Below, piece by piece: positions 1-9,672 of a stretch of DNA of 64,000 nt. The notes beneath the pieces are model-generated. The model did not search any database, was not told the origin of the DNA, and saw only the letters and a list, made by a program, of their open reading frames with translations. The DNA is taken from assembly GCF_022513635.1 (NCBI RefSeq), contig NZ_JAKWBL010000004.1, positions 372,001 to 436,000 of the forward strand. Direction: 5' to 3'. This stretch comes from Paraniabella ginsengisoli (GTDB lineage: Bacteria; Bacteroidota; Bacteroidia; Chitinophagales; Chitinophagaceae). The stretch's first letter is position 1; each line of letters starts with the position of its first letter. A program made the translations under genes and the position numbers.

Positions 1-63
1 GAGTTCTCATTTAATCAGTTAGGCCAAAACGGACTATATTTACACAAGAAGACCTTGTATTAA
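1..63 (+). CDS. C-terminal end of an unidentified protein (partial)
   Basis: Frame 1 is open from the window edge to a TAA at 61-63 and would encode about 20 residues ending in KKTLY. It runs in the same direction as nadK. In many Bacteroidota a CBS-domain protein lies just upstream of nadK, so this could be its tail, but the stretch is too short to recognise. The alternative is chance open frame. Confidence 0.35.
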   Translation, partial: EFSFNQLGQNGLYLHKKTLY

Positions 64-217
64 AAGAATTAGCTAATTAGTCGATGTGATAATGGGATGA
101 TGTGGAGAGGAGGGAAATGGGGAGAGGGCTGGTTTGCGGCGTATTCCGTACATCCTACATCTAACATTCCTGCCAATCTCTATAATCCAATAATTCAGGT
201 TCAGACAAATATTACGA

Positions 218-1099
218 ATGAAAGTAGCTGTATATAGCCGGGGAATTGACGCAGAGTCGTACGCCGATGTAAAAAGATTTTTTGAGGAATTAAAAAATTA
301 CCGCCTCAAGTATGTTCTTTATGGCCCCCTGTTTGAAAGTTTAAGACCTCACTTAAATCTTTCAGAACATACACAAACCTTTACAACAGCTGAAGAACTT
401 GACCGCGATGTAGAGTTTATTATAGGACTTGGAGGCGATGGAACTTTGCTGGATACTATTACGCTGATAAAAGATAAACCCATTTCCATAATGGGTATCA
501 ACTTCGGGCGTTTAGGTTTTCTATCCAGCATTGGTCGCGATAACCTCACGCTTGCCATTAAAGCGCTGGCATTGAGAACCTACGTAAGCGAAAAACGCTC
601 GCTGGTGCACGTAGATGCAGATATACCTCTTTTTGGAGATATGCCTTTTGGGCTTAATGAATTTGCTATTCACAAGCGAGACACCGCGTCAATGCTTAAG
701 ATCCACACTTTTATCAATGGCGAATTGTTAAATACTTATTGGGCCGATGGTTTGATCGTTTCTACTCCAACCGGCTCAACTGGTTATTCATTAAGCTGTG
801 GCGGCCCCATTGTTTTTCCCGATTCGGAAAATTTTATTATCACTCCCGTTGCACCGCATCACTTAAATGTGAGATCACTCGTTGTAAACGACAATAGCAT
901 TATTTCTTTTGAAATTGAAAGCAGGTCAGATGAAATTATCTGCGCGCTAGACTCAAGAAAGGAAATTGTTTCTAAAAATGTTTCTCTTGCTGTAAGAAAG
1001 GAAAAATTCACTATTAACCTGCTGCGCCTTAGCGAAAATAATTTCCTGCATACGATTCAGACCAAACTTATTTGGGGCCTTGACAGGCGCAATCATTAA
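218..1099 (+). CDS. nadK: NAD kinase
   Basis: ATP-dependent cytoplasmic phosphorylation of NAD to NADP. The 293-residue product has the diagnostic GGDGTLLD motif (residues ~72-79), the following GINFGRLGFLS segment, and the NE and DGLIVSTPTGSTGYS signatures of the NAD kinase fold (~146-195). Length is normal for the family. It starts at the ATG at 218 and shows no frameshift. It converges with the sulfatase gene downstream. Confidence 0.95.
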   Translation: MKVAVYSRGIDAESYADVKRFFEELKNYRLKYVLYGPLFESLRPHLNLSEHTQTFTTAEELDRDVEFIIGLGGDGTLLDTITLIKDKPISIMGINFGRLGFLSSIGRDNLTLAIKALALRTYVSEKRSLVHVDADIPLFGDMPFGLNEFAIHKRDTASMLKIHTFINGELLNTYWADGLIVSTPTGSTGYSLSCGGPIVFPDSENFIITPVAPHHLNVRSLVVNDNSIISFEIESRSDEIICALDSRKEIVSKNVSLAVRKEKFTINLLRLSENNFLHTIQTKLIWGLDRRNH

Positions 1100-1115
1100 T
1101 AATCAAAATGCTTTC

Positions 1116-1180
1116 ACGCAAAGAGCGCAAAGGGATAATTCATGCTCTTCGCAAACAAAGGATCGCAAAGTTTGCCTTCG
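1116..1180. repeat. Short degenerate repeat of cgcaaag units
   Basis: The interval between nadK and the sulfatase carries four copies of a cgcaaag-like heptamer (for example cacgcaaagagcgcaaag, then ggatcgcaaag). It looks like decayed intergenic repeat DNA and has no coding role that I can see. Confidence 0.4.
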
Positions 1181-1205
1181 GCAAAGGTTCTCAATATATA
1201 AGCGT

Positions 1206-2716
1206 TTACATTTGTTTGTTGAATATAACTTCTGCTTCTGTATCCTTATATTTTTGAATAAGAGCGTGCAAGTCTGCTTTGAGTTTTTTATAATGGGTGT
1301 TGATGTCTTTTCATTGTAAATATTGTGCAATTCATCGGGGTCTTTTTCGAGATCAAAAAGTTCCCAGGCATTTACTTTATCGTAAAACCTGATCAATTTA
1401 TAGCGTGCGGTTTTAATTCCAAAATGTGGTGAAACGGAATGCTCTCCTTTTTCATAATAATGATAGTACATAGCTTCCCGCTGATGTGATGGCTTGCCTT
1501 TTAATACCGAAAAAAACGATTGCCCCTGTACATCTTCCGGAACTTTTGCATTAGCCAACTCTAATAAGGTGGGTGCAATATCTATATTCATAACGGATTG
1601 GTTAAAGACCGATCCCGGCTTAATAACACTCGGATATCTTGCCGCCATTGGTGTTCTGAAGGAGGGTTCGTACATAAATCTTTTATCAAACCACCCATGC
1701 TCGCCCATATAAAATCCCTGATCCGACATATAAATAACAATCGTATTTTCAGTTAAATTATTTTTATCAAGGTAATCCAATGTTCTTCCAATATTCCTGT
1801 CCAGCGAAGCGGCTGTTGACAAATAATCTCTCATATAGCGCTGAAACTTCCATTCTGTTAATGCTTTTCCCGTTAACTTTTTTTCTTTAAACTCTTTGTT
1901 GATCTTTTCATAATAGGCATTCCAGCGGCTCCTTTGCTCCTGGGTCATCCTTTTGGTAAATGCAGCTTCTTCCTTTTCGTCCTGTACTTTCAGGTCATAC
2001 GCCATGCGCATGGTTTTTTCAATCGTCATATCCTGAACTGCAGCAGCTTTACGTGTTGCATAGTCATCATAAAAAGTGGATGGCAACGGGACGTTTATAC
2101 TGTCAAATCGCCCGAGATCTTCTGTGTCAGGCATCCAGGTTCTGTGTGTTGCTTTATGGCCAATTACCAGGCAAAATGGCTTTTGTTTGTTTCTCTTATC
2201 CATCCAGTCTTCGGCAACATCTTCAATAATATTTGTTACATATCCCTCATACCTTTTGCGAACATTTCCTGTCTGCAAAAAATCGGGATTGTAATATTGA
2301 CCTTGACCTGGTAAGATGCTATAATAATCAAACCCTTGTGGTGTGTTTTCTCCCAAGTGCATTTTTCCGATCCAGGCTGTTTGATATCCGGCTTGTTGCA
2401 ATACTTTGGCAAAATTATTTTGGTTGAAATCAAATGTGGAGCGATTATCCTTAAAGCCATTTGCGTGGCTGTATTTTCCTGTTAAAATACTTGCGCGACT
2501 GGGGCCGCAAATAGAGTTAGCTACATATGCTTTTTGGAATAGAGCGCCTTCGCTGGCAATTCTATCTATGGAAGGCGTATGTACAATAGAATTGCCATAA
2601 GCACTTATGGCTTGATAAGCATGATCATCGGAAATGATCAGCACAATATTAGGTTGTGCATTAGTAAATGCACCAGTTATTGAAAGAGCGAGTAGACACA
2701 ACAGAAGATATCTCAT
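1206..2716 (-). CDS. Secreted sulfatase (alkaline phosphatase superfamily), frameshifted near its end
   Basis: Hydrolyses sulfate esters, probably of polysaccharides, outside the cytoplasm. An N-terminal signal peptide (about 20 residues, ending TNA-QP) is followed by PNIVLIISDDHAY with the metal-binding Asp pair, and CGPSR (~70), the C-x-P-S-R formylglycine site. GKMHLG and the DQGFYMGEHGWFDK segment also fit sulfatases. The frame breaks at about 1308: restoring one base in the AAAA run gives YNEKDINTHYKKLKADLHAL and a natural end at 1206-1208. Without the correction the frame runs on to 1103 through unrelated sequence. The substrate is unknown. Confidence 0.9.
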
Positions 2717-2774
2717 TCAATAAAAATAAAAAAACACCGGCATATATACCGATGTTAAGTTATTTATATGAAAA

Positions 2775-3035
2775 TTATGGGCGTGGGGGCAAAGGTGGGT
2801 GCGGCGGTAAAGGAGGATGCCTGGGCGCTGGGGGACGCGGAAATGTAGGCGCTTTCCTATAACGGCTTTTTGCGTAATGCTTTGTATGCTTGGGATGTTT
2901 TACATATTTCTTTTTAGGAAGATGTTTTGTAAGGTGTGGCGGCTTCGGTGGCCGGGGAGGAGTAGGCTGAGAGAAAGCATCGCCACTACTCAACGAAAAT
3001 AATATGATCGACAAGATCAGAACTAACTTTTTCAT
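2775..3035 (-). CDS. Small secreted Pro/His/Lys-rich protein
   Basis: An 86-residue protein with a clear signal peptide (MKKLVLILSIILFSLSSG, cleavage near AFS-QP). The rest is low-complexity proline, histidine, lysine and arginine, opening with PRPPKPP and ending in repeats of PPLPPHP type. Start and TAA stop are both intact. It shares the PPKPP motif and secretion signal with the next gene. Function unknown; a cell-surface or periplasmic role is inferred. Confidence 0.6.
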   Translation of the reverse strand: MKKLVLILSIILFSLSSGDAFSQPTPPRPPKPPHLTKHLPKKKYVKHPKHTKHYAKSRYRKAPTFPRPPAPRHPPLPPHPPLPPRP

Positions 3036-3167
3036 GTGCTTATATTTTTATTCAAAAATTAAGTCTCAAACTAAAGACTAATTCTTGCATACTTTTCAAA
3101 TGATGTGCCATTAAGCAAACCACACTATTAATTTAACATTTTACCGATGCATGATATGGTTAAAGGT

Positions 3168-3193
3168 TAAAAAAATCCCGCCAATGGCGGGAT
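3168..3193 (-). terminator. Rho-independent terminator
   Basis: A perfect hairpin, atcccgcca-a-tggcgggat (3175-3193), has seven A's on its left side, which are seven T's after the stem on the minus strand. It sits just downstream of the minus-strand gene at 3211-3643. Confidence 0.8.
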
Positions 3194-3210
3194 CGGATAA
3201 ATGGAATTTA

Positions 3211-3643
3211 TTATTCTTCTTCAACTTCTTTTTTCTTCTTTTTAAACGGGTTTGGCGGTTTTGGTGGACCGTCATGTTGTTTCTCTTCTTTTACATTTGC
3301 TGCTTTATCAGACTTGGAATCCTCGTCGCCGTCTTCTTTTTTCTTCTTTTTAAACGGATTGGGTGGTTTTGGAGGTCCGCTTCGCTCTACTTTTTCACCC
3401 TTATCTTCAGCTCCTCTTTTCTGCAACTCTCTTTTCATGTTCACCTTTCCAAAAGTCTCGTTGCGATCGTCCAAATCTGCGCATATCTTCTTTCTTTCGT
3501 TCAACCCGCTCTTCGGATGTTTCCTTTTTCTTTGCAGGCTTTTCTTTTTCTTCTTTAGTTTCTTTTTTATTTGAAGTTTGGGCCTGAATGTTACCCGCAT
3601 TAATTGCTAAACCAAAAGCTGCAATCAGTAAAAGCTTTTTCAT
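3211..3643 (-). CDS. Small secreted highly charged protein with two PPKPPNPFKKKKKE repeats, frameshifted
   Basis: The start frame gives a signal peptide (MKKLLLIAAFGLAINAG, cleavage near IQA-QT) and a Lys/Glu-rich stretch. A second frame, overlapping between about 3407 and 3600, gives the C-terminal part with two copies of GPPKPPNPFKKKKKE and a VEEE end. The two frames must be joined by one shift somewhere in 3410-3600, a region rich in A/T runs. The repeat is also visible in DNA as two near-identical 35-base stretches at about 3233 and 3350. Function unknown; it is followed by a clear terminator. Confidence 0.6.
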
Positions 3644-3705
3644 CAGTTTATTTTTTGTTGTATATAAAAATAAACAAATATTTTGCCGTAACGCAATGCA
3701 TACCC

Positions 3706-4356
3706 TTAAATAGGTATAAAATACCGGAAAACCAGTAGGTAATTAATTAAAAAAGTAAGTTGAGGAGAGGTTATTTTGAAGCTTTTACGATGATGCATAC
3801 ATATTCCATGGCTTTCAATGGCTAACCGATGCTCCAGCGTTCCATAACCTTTATTTGAATGCCAGTTATATTGAGGAAACTCACGATGCAGACGGCGCAT
3901 GTAATCATCCCGATAAGTTTTTGCCAATATACTTGCTGCGGCAATGTGAGCATACTGTCCATCGCCTTTGATAATACATTGATGCGGAACATTTTTGTAG
4001 GATAAAAAGTAATTACCATCCACCGAAATAAATTCGGGCCTTAATGGCAATCCGTCAAGTGCCAGGTGCATGGCTTTTTGAGACGCTTTTAATATATTGA
4101 TTGAATCTATTTCTTCAACATCAACCATTGCAACGCAATAAGATAAGGCAGTTTGCTGAATGTAATTTCTTAATTCTTCCCTTACCTGTGCAGCCACTTG
4201 CTTGCTATCATTCAACAAAGGATGATGAAAATTGGCAGGCAACACGACTGCCGCTGCAAATACAGGCCCTGCATAACAGCCACGGCCCGCCTCGTCGCAG
4301 CCGGCATCAACAATATCTGGTTTATAAAAGTTATGTAGTTTGAATACTTCAGGCAT
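3706..4356 (-). CDS. rnhB: Ribonuclease HII
   Basis: Cleaves the RNA strand of RNA-DNA hybrids and removes misincorporated ribonucleotides in the cytoplasm. The 216-residue product has the GCDEAGRGCYAGPVFAAAV signature with catalytic Asp-Glu near residue 20, LLNDSKQV, and HIAAASILAKTYRD. The KGYGTLEH segment and HHRKSF follow as expected. The last ~20 residues are hydrophobic and unlike the family, so the true stop may lie earlier and have been lost to a shift. The downstream lipid-kinase gene has the same orientation. Confidence 0.93.
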   Translation of the reverse strand: MPEVFKLHNFYKPDIVDAGCDEAGRGCYAGPVFAAAVVLPANFHHPLLNDSKQVAAQVREELRNYIQQTALSYCVAMVDVEEIDSINILKASQKAMHLALDGLPLRPEFISVDGNYFLSYKNVPHQCIIKGDGQYAHIAAASILAKTYRDDYMRRLHREFPQYNWHSNKGYGTLEHRLAIESHGICMHHRKSFKITSPQLTFLINYLLVFRYFIPI

Positions 4357-4400
4357 TAACGATCACTTTTCTGGTGTAAGCAATTTAAAACAACTTGGCT

Positions 4401-5273
4401 CTACAACAATATGTAATTTTTTTCTGTTTCAACAGGTTCTCCATCAATATGTAGTGGAGCCTCATTGTAGTTGCTGATACTTATTTCGCTTGTTTGAAAA
4501 TATATAACGCTTTTATTTTCATTTATGTTTTCCTTCTTCTGCAAGCTGTTCAGACCGCCCACCTGCATCATGGTATTGTACAACATGGTGAGTTTTGATT
4601 GATCAGTAACAATCACCACATCAATGTTACCATCACTTAGGCTGGCCTTAGGGGCAATCGTAAAATTGTTTCCAAATTGATTGCTGTTGGCAATACTTAT
4701 AAAGTACGCTTCGGTAGTAAACGTTTTATTATTCAGTTTTATTTTAAAGGAGTAAGATTTAGCAGTAAAAAAATTGCTGAAAACTTTTTTTACATAAGTC
4801 GACAATCCGCGCTGGTCCGCCTTAGCAAAATCATGCGCCACCTGCGCATCAAAACCAATACCACAAAGCATACATGCAAATCTTTTATTGACCCTGAAAC
4901 CATCAATACGCTGCGTATGGTTTTTAAAAATAATTTCGAGCGCCTTCTTTGGAGTTTTGGATATACCAGCTCCAAATGCAAGTCCATTGCCAGATCCGCC
5001 AGGTATAATTCCAAACTGTACAGGCATTTTTGCAAGACTATCTACTACCTGGCTTACGGTACCATCTCCACCTACAATTATAATATCGGTTATTTTGTCA
5101 GTCAATATAATTTCTTCCAAAAAAGAATAATTACCATCCGCAACAGAAGGAAAAAACTGGAAAGGAATGCCTGATTTTAATGTTTCTGCAGCGATCGTAT
5201 TTTGCACGCTATCTTTCGCGCTTGTGCCCGATACCGGGTTAACAATATATATGATCTTTCGCCGCATATGCAA
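4401..5273 (-). CDS. Diacylglycerol kinase-family lipid kinase (YegS/BmrU-like)
   Basis: Phosphorylates a lipid alcohol with ATP at the inner membrane face. The 290-residue protein opens with IYIVNPVSG, has the nucleotide-binding VGGDGTVSQVV (~67-77) and PGGSGNGLAF (~95-104), and the GDGNIDVVIV-type segment of the C-terminal beta-sandwich domain. It is intact and of normal length. It lies about 45 bases upstream of rnhB on the same strand and may be cotranscribed. The exact lipid cannot be told. Confidence 0.88.
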   Translation of the reverse strand: MHMRRKIIYIVNPVSGTSAKDSVQNTIAAETLKSGIPFQFFPSVADGNYSFLEEIILTDKITDIIIVGGDGTVSQVVDSLAKMPVQFGIIPGGSGNGLAFGAGISKTPKKALEIIFKNHTQRIDGFRVNKRFACMLCGIGFDAQVAHDFAKADQRGLSTYVKKVFSNFFTAKSYSFKIKLNNKTFTTEAYFISIANSNQFGNNFTIAPKASLSDGNIDVVIVTDQSKLTMLYNTMMQVGGLNSLQKKENINENKSVIYFQTSEISISNYNEAPLHIDGEPVETEKNYILL

Positions 5274-5396
5274 ATGTATTTGTAATCACAATATTTAAAC
5301 GTAGTAAGTTTATACGATCGAAAAAATGAAGATAATGTAATAATGTACTAATTTAGCTGACCATTACCAATTTGAACTTATTAAATTGAACGCCAA

Positions 5397-5744
5397 ATGA
5401 ATTTTATCCTCAAAGTCCTCATAACCGGCCTCATTGCGTATTTACTTCAAAATATTTTAAGCGGAGTTAGGATTGTAGATATAAAAACCGCCGCACTTTT
5501 TGCCTTGGTATTGGCATTATTGAACGCTGTTGTGAAACCCATACTTGTAATTCTGACCATTCCGGTTACGGTATTAACTTTAGGAATTTTTTTGTTAGTG
5601 ATCAACGCATTTATGGTGTTATTAGCAGCCAATTTATTTAAAGGCGTTTATGTAGACGGATTTTGGTGGGCATTGGCTTTCAGTATTTTATTATCAATAG
5701 GGTCTTCTATTCTTTACTCATTGGTTGGTGGTAAAAAAGAATAA
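5397..5744 (+). CDS. Phage-holin-4-family small membrane protein
   Basis: A 115-residue protein with four hydrophobic segments, matching the widespread 'phage holin family 4 superfamily IV' membrane proteins (VVKPILVILTIPVTVLTLGIFLLVINAFMVLLAA pattern). Despite the name these are ordinary chromosomal genes and no phage genes lie nearby. Function unknown. It converges with the Fur-type gene, with a bidirectional terminator between them. Confidence 0.8.
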   Translation: MNFILKVLITGLIAYLLQNILSGVRIVDIKTAALFALVLALLNAVVKPILVILTIPVTVLTLGIFLLVINAFMVLLAANLFKGVYVDGFWWALAFSILLSIGSSILYSLVGGKKE

Positions 5745-5803
5745 CAGTTTTTTTGAGGCTTGCAAAAAGATATTTTTTGGATTTTGTGTAGAAAGATTCT
5801 ACC

Positions 5804-6283
5804 TTAGTATCTAATCAAAACATTAATCAAAAGTCCTGATGTTTCTACATCAGGGCTTTTTTTATGCGTGTTTCGACAGTTTTTACACACCCCTTTCGCA
5901 ACCACATCAAGTTCAACGGATTGATATCCTTCTGGTAAATTAACGCTGGGAGTTACCACATTATCGAGGCAATAAGTTTTGTCACAAATATTACATACAA
6001 AATGAACATGATGATCATGATGATGGCCTTCCTTGCAATCGTTTTTGCACAAAGCATACTTGATTGAATTGTCGGAGGAAGGTATAGTATGAACCAGCCC
6101 TTTTTCTACAAAAGCCTGCAAAGTGCGATAAATGGTAACCCGATCAAAATGCGCTCCTGCATTCTTTTCAATATCAGCATGCGCTAATGCTCCGCCGCTG
6201 TTTAAGAAAAGTTGCAAGATCTTCTGTCTGCCAGCAGTAACACTTAAATTATTTTCCTTCAGTATTGAAGTAACATTTTTCAT
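5804..6283 (-). CDS. Fur-family metal/peroxide-responsive repressor
   Basis: DNA-binding repressor of the Fur/Zur/PerR family. The winged-helix part has TAGRQKILQLF and FDRVTIYRTLQAFVEKGLV. The metal region holds HHHDHHVHFVCNICDKTYC with a first CxxC, and GVCKNC gives the second CxxC, so the structural zinc site is complete. The last ~15 residues overlap a terminator hairpin; one extra A in the A7 run would end the protein at a TGA near 5850. Its start codon lies two bases from the end of the SCO gene, so they probably share an operon. Which metal it senses cannot be told. Confidence 0.88.
   Translation of the reverse strand: MKNVTSILKENNLSVTAGRQKILQLFLNSGGALAHADIEKNAGAHFDRVTIYRTLQAFVEKGLVHTIPSSDNSIKYALCKNDCKEGHHHDHHVHFVCNICDKTYCLDNVVTPSVNLPEGYQSVELDVVAKGVCKNCRNTHKKSPDVETSGLLINVLIRY
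5833..5863 (+). terminator. Terminator hairpin, usable in both directions
   Basis: The stem cctgatgt/acatcagg with a ttct loop (5835-5854) is followed by gc and seven T's, a good terminator for the plus-strand membrane protein gene. The other side has a weaker T-rich tract. It lies inside the last codons of the Fur-type frame as read, suggesting that the Fur frame should stop earlier. Confidence 0.75.
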
Positions 6284-6285
6284 CG

Positions 6286-6896
6286 TTAAGAGCTTTTTAG
6301 TTCCTTTTCTATGTCTTCAATAAGTTTTTTTATTTCTTTTTGTTTTAGCCCATCACAAATTTTTATCACTTCCCCTTTTCTGTTTACAAGCGCCCAGTAT
6401 TGCGTATGCAAAAAATCATCCTCTTTATTAGTAAGGTTATTTGCCGGGTCATCAATAGAATAACTTAGCCTCGCCATATTGTAAAGACTATCTTTTCTAC
6501 CAGTAAGAAAAACCCATTTTTGCGTATTTACCTGCATAGAGTCGGCGTAAACTTTCAATCTGGCCGCTGAATCTGTTTTGGGATCGCAGGTATAAGATAA
6601 TATTCGAAAGTCCGGCTCGTTCTTAAATTTTGCGTACACCTGCCTCATGTTATCATTCATCATAGGACAAATACCCGGGCAGGTTGTAAAAAAGAATTCA
6701 GCAACATATACTTTACCGTCCACATCATGGTTGGTAAATGCATTTCCGTTCTGATCAGTAAATTTGAATGGAGCAACTTTACTTATAGGCTCCAGCTTTC
6801 TGTCGTTAAAACTTGGTATGAACCAGGAAGCTATCCCATAAAAAATAAGAGAGAGCACCCCGAAAAAAATGATATAATAAATTGTTTTTTACGCAC
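6286..6896 (-). CDS. SCO1/SenC-family copper chaperone or thiol reductase, frameshifted at N-terminus
   Basis: Membrane-anchored thioredoxin-fold protein for copper delivery to cytochrome oxidase or redox work. FFFTTCPGICPMM holds the CxxxC copper/redox motif, and LHTQYW the distal His. The longest single frame starts at a GTG at 6858, but a better start is the GTG at 6896 preceded by aaggatcaac. Joining it needs one extra T in the T7 run at about 6862-6868, giving MRKKQFIISFFFGVLSLIF, a proper membrane anchor. A second SCO gene lies at 59776-60593. Confidence 0.87.
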
Positions 6897-7019
6897 GTTG
6901 ATCCTTTTTAGAAAAACAAAATTACTTGATAGTTGTTTATGAGATACTAATAAAGTTAAATGGCCTCTTTTTTACAACATTCTAATCAAACAAATTCAGT
7001 ACATACGGGAGATAATAAA

Positions 7020-7051
7020 TTGACAAATTTGTGGCGAAGTTGTTATTTTTG
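7020..7051 (+). promoter_or_regulatory. Bacteroidota-type promoter for the first ACP gene
   Basis: TTGAC (7020-7024), a 19-base spacer and TATTTTTG (7044-7051, matching TAnnTTTG) form a -33/-7 pair. The ACP start codon is 26 bases beyond. The same layout occurs before the gene at 45640. Confidence 0.6.
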
Positions 7052-7077
7052 AACCTTAATGCTTTTAAAAAGGTAAC

Positions 7078-7341
7078 ATGGAAAAAGAAGCGCTGAAGCA
7101 GCAGGTTAAGGAGCAAATTGTAAAGTTTTTAAACCTCAATACCGTAAGCCCTGCTGATATTAAAGATGATGAGCCTTTATTTGGAGAAGGCCTTGGTTTG
7201 GATTCTATCGATTCTATTGAACTTATTGTAATGCTTTCCCGTGAGTACGGTATCAATATACAAGACCCGAAAGAGGGCAGAAAAATATTGACAAACGTAA
7301 ACACAATGGTAGATTACATTGAGGAACATCGCACAAAATAA
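7078..7341 (+). CDS. Acyl carrier protein (pigment cluster, copy 1)
   Basis: An 87-residue carrier protein. LFGEGLGLDSIDSIELIVML contains the DSI serine (about residue 43) that receives the phosphopantetheine arm. It carries the growing chain for the ketosynthases encoded next to it. The following KAS gene begins 9 bases downstream on the same strand, so ACP, KAS and CLF form one operon behind the promoter at 7020. A paralogue is at 20816-21088. Confidence 0.93.
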   Translation: MEKEALKQQVKEQIVKFLNLNTVSPADIKDDEPLFGEGLGLDSIDSIELIVMLSREYGINIQDPKEGRKILTNVNTMVDYIEEHRTK

Positions 7342-7350
7342 ATTTATTTC

Positions 7351-8542
7351 GTGAGCCGAATAGTAGTAACCGGTATTGGTATTATTACTGCCATTGGAAA
7401 TAATGCTGATGAAACCGCAACTCCCTGGTACAGGCCAAAAGCGGCATTGACAAGGCTGCGTTTTTCAATAGTAAATACATAGATAAGCTTCCGTTTGCAG
7501 AAATTAAAACAGCTACTAACGATTTAGCTAAAAAGCTGAATATTCAAAGTAGTATTGCTACAAGAACCGACCTCTTAGCACTTTATAGCGCACAACAAGC
7601 AATTACTGATGCACAACTTTCTGAAATAGACTTGCAAGATAGCCAAACTGCGCTGATTGGCGCAAGCACAGTAGGCGGTATGTGTCTTACGGATGAAATG
7701 TATGCTGATGCTAATGCATCAGACTACAATGGTTCTCCATACTTGCAATCTTACTCCAATAGCGCTAATACCAATTTTGTACAAGAACATTTCAAAATTG
7801 GAGGAGCTATCAATACATTTAATACGGCCTGCTCTTCATCAGCAAATTCGATTATGTATGGCGCAAGACTTATAAAAAATGGCCTTGCCAAAAAAGCTAT
7901 AGTTGGTGGAGTTGATAGCTTATCGAAATATACGGTCAACGGATTTAATGCATTAATGATCTTGTCTGATGAACCATGCAGGCCTTTTGATGCAAAAAGA
8001 AAGGGCTTGAACCTGGGTGAGGGTGCCGCATTTCTTGTGTTGGAAAAAGAAGAAGATGCTTTAGGCAAAAAAATATATGCAGAAGTAACCGGCTATGGTA
8101 ACAGCAATGATGCTTTTCATCCTTCATCTACTTCCGCAGAAGGCGATGGACCTTTTCTTAGTATGAAACGCGCGCTTCAAAGCGCTGGTTTAGCACCTGC
8201 TGATATAAACTTTATAAATGCACATGGTACTGCTACTGAAAATAATGACGAAACAGAAAGCGTTGCCATGCTAAAATTATTTGAAAACCCTCCGGCTTTT
8301 GCCAGTACAAAATCATATACGGGCCATACATTAGGTGCAGCAGGCGCAGTAGAAGCAGTATACAGTATTCTCAGCCTTCAGCATCAGGAAGTATATGGTT
8401 CGTTAAACTTTGAGTATGAAATAGAAGCCACCAAACTTAAACCGGTACGGCAATATAAAAAAGCGAGCTTCGCCATATAATGTCCAATTCATTTGGCTTC
8501 GGAGGCAATTGCACATCTTTGATATTTTCAAAGCATGAGTGA
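7351..8542 (+). CDS. Beta-ketoacyl-ACP synthase (pigment cluster KAS 1), two frameshifts
   Basis: Condensing enzyme elongating the polyene chain. It begins with the GTG at 7351 (VSRIVVTGIGIITAIGNNADE). One missing A near 7420 shifts the frame; the corrected reading is ETANSLVQAKSGIDKAAFF. The core has NTACSSSANS (active Cys), NAHGTATENND and SYTGHTLGAAGA (the two His), so the Cys-His-His triad is complete. A second shift near 8475 separates it from its proper end SNSFGFGGNCTSLIFSKHE. It is paralogous to the KAS genes at 19540 and 24994. Confidence 0.88.
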
Positions 8543-8621
8543 TTAAGGTTTTTTCCTAAACTTAGAAAAGAGGATTTATTGTTACTCCTGTCAACTTAAT
8601 CCCGTCATCTAACAACTAAAA

Positions 8622-9650
8622 ATGCATCTCCATCAACATATCTGTATTTCTCCACAGCAAACAAATGATGATATAGGCTTAGATAATATAACTCCATCTG
8701 TTGATGGAAAATTACTCGCCATAGAGCCCATGCTTGAAGGAGTTCCGCCCGGCATGTTGCGCCGCATGAGCAAAGCAGTGAGAATGGGTATTGGAGCGGG
8801 TTTACCATTAATCAAAAATAATGAAGTGGACGGCATCGTTATTGGAACAGCCAACGGAGGCATGGAGGATTGTATTAAATTTCTAAACCAGATCATAGAT
8901 TATGATGAAGGCTTATTAACGCCTGCTAATTTTGTGCAAAGCACGCCTAATGCCATTGCCGGACAGCTAAGCCTTATAACAAAGAACAGAAGTTACAATG
9001 CCACGCATGTACATAATGGTTTGGCTTTTGAAAATGCAGTGATTGATGCACAAATGCTGATCGGCGAAAACCCTGGATCGTCTTACTTACTTGGCGGTGT
9101 GGATGAAATATCGTCTTATAATTACAATATTGATCTTTTAGCTGGCTGGTATGATAAAACAAAGTCAAATACCGAATTATACACAGTGGCGTCCAACGCA
9201 ACGATCGCTGGTGAAGGCGCTGCGATGTTTTTGGTAAATAATAACGCTGAAGAAGCAATAGCGAAAATTGCAGCAATAGAAATATTTCAAAGCACAGATA
9301 AATCTGAAGTAGAATCCCGTTTCAAAAAATTTATCGCAGATGCTGTTCCTGAGATGAATAACACATTGTTGATTAGTGGTGAGAACGGAGACCAACGCTT
9401 TTTGCCTTTATATGCTACCTGCGAATATGCAATTGGATCATCCATTCCAGTTGTTCGTTTTAAACACCTTACAGGAGAATACCCAACTGCTTCTGCGTTT
9501 GCATTGTGGCTTGCTTGCCAGGCTATCCAGCAGCAATCACTTCCCGATCATTTGTATAAATACGAGCACAACCTTACTCAAATAGATCATGTGATTATGT
9601 ATAATCAGTATCAGGGAAAACAACATAGTTTTATGTATATTGCTAAATAA
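8622..9650 (+). CDS. Ketosynthase-like chain length factor (CLF 1)
   Basis: A 342-residue beta-ketoacyl-synthase-fold protein (ketoacyl-synt_2 type). LRRMSKAVRMGIGAG, TPANFVQSTPNAIAGQLS, and GEYPTASAFALWLA are shared with the paralogue at 16804-17834. The active-site Cys is absent: the equivalent region reads THVHNGLAFENA. It therefore probably pairs with KAS 1 to set chain length rather than condense. It is intact, about 80 bases downstream of KAS 1. Confidence 0.8.
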   Translation: MHLHQHICISPQQTNDDIGLDNITPSVDGKLLAIEPMLEGVPPGMLRRMSKAVRMGIGAGLPLIKNNEVDGIVIGTANGGMEDCIKFLNQIIDYDEGLLTPANFVQSTPNAIAGQLSLITKNRSYNATHVHNGLAFENAVIDAQMLIGENPGSSYLLGGVDEISSYNYNIDLLAGWYDKTKSNTELYTVASNATIAGEGAAMFLVNNNAEEAIAKIAAIEIFQSTDKSEVESRFKKFIADAVPEMNNTLLISGENGDQRFLPLYATCEYAIGSSIPVVRFKHLTGEYPTASAFALWLACQAIQQQSLPDHLYKYEHNLTQIDHVIMYNQYQGKQHSFMYIAK

Positions 9651-9672
9651 TTTTAAACACCAAATACTGATT

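Noticed and set aside
1080..1319. Plus-strand open frame of 79 codons after nadK
   Set aside because: It crosses the cgcaaag repeat and the sulfatase C-terminal region in antisense; composition is not coding-like.
5397..5744. Prophage suggested by the holin-family name
   Set aside because: The family is an ordinary chromosomal membrane protein family and no other phage gene is nearby.
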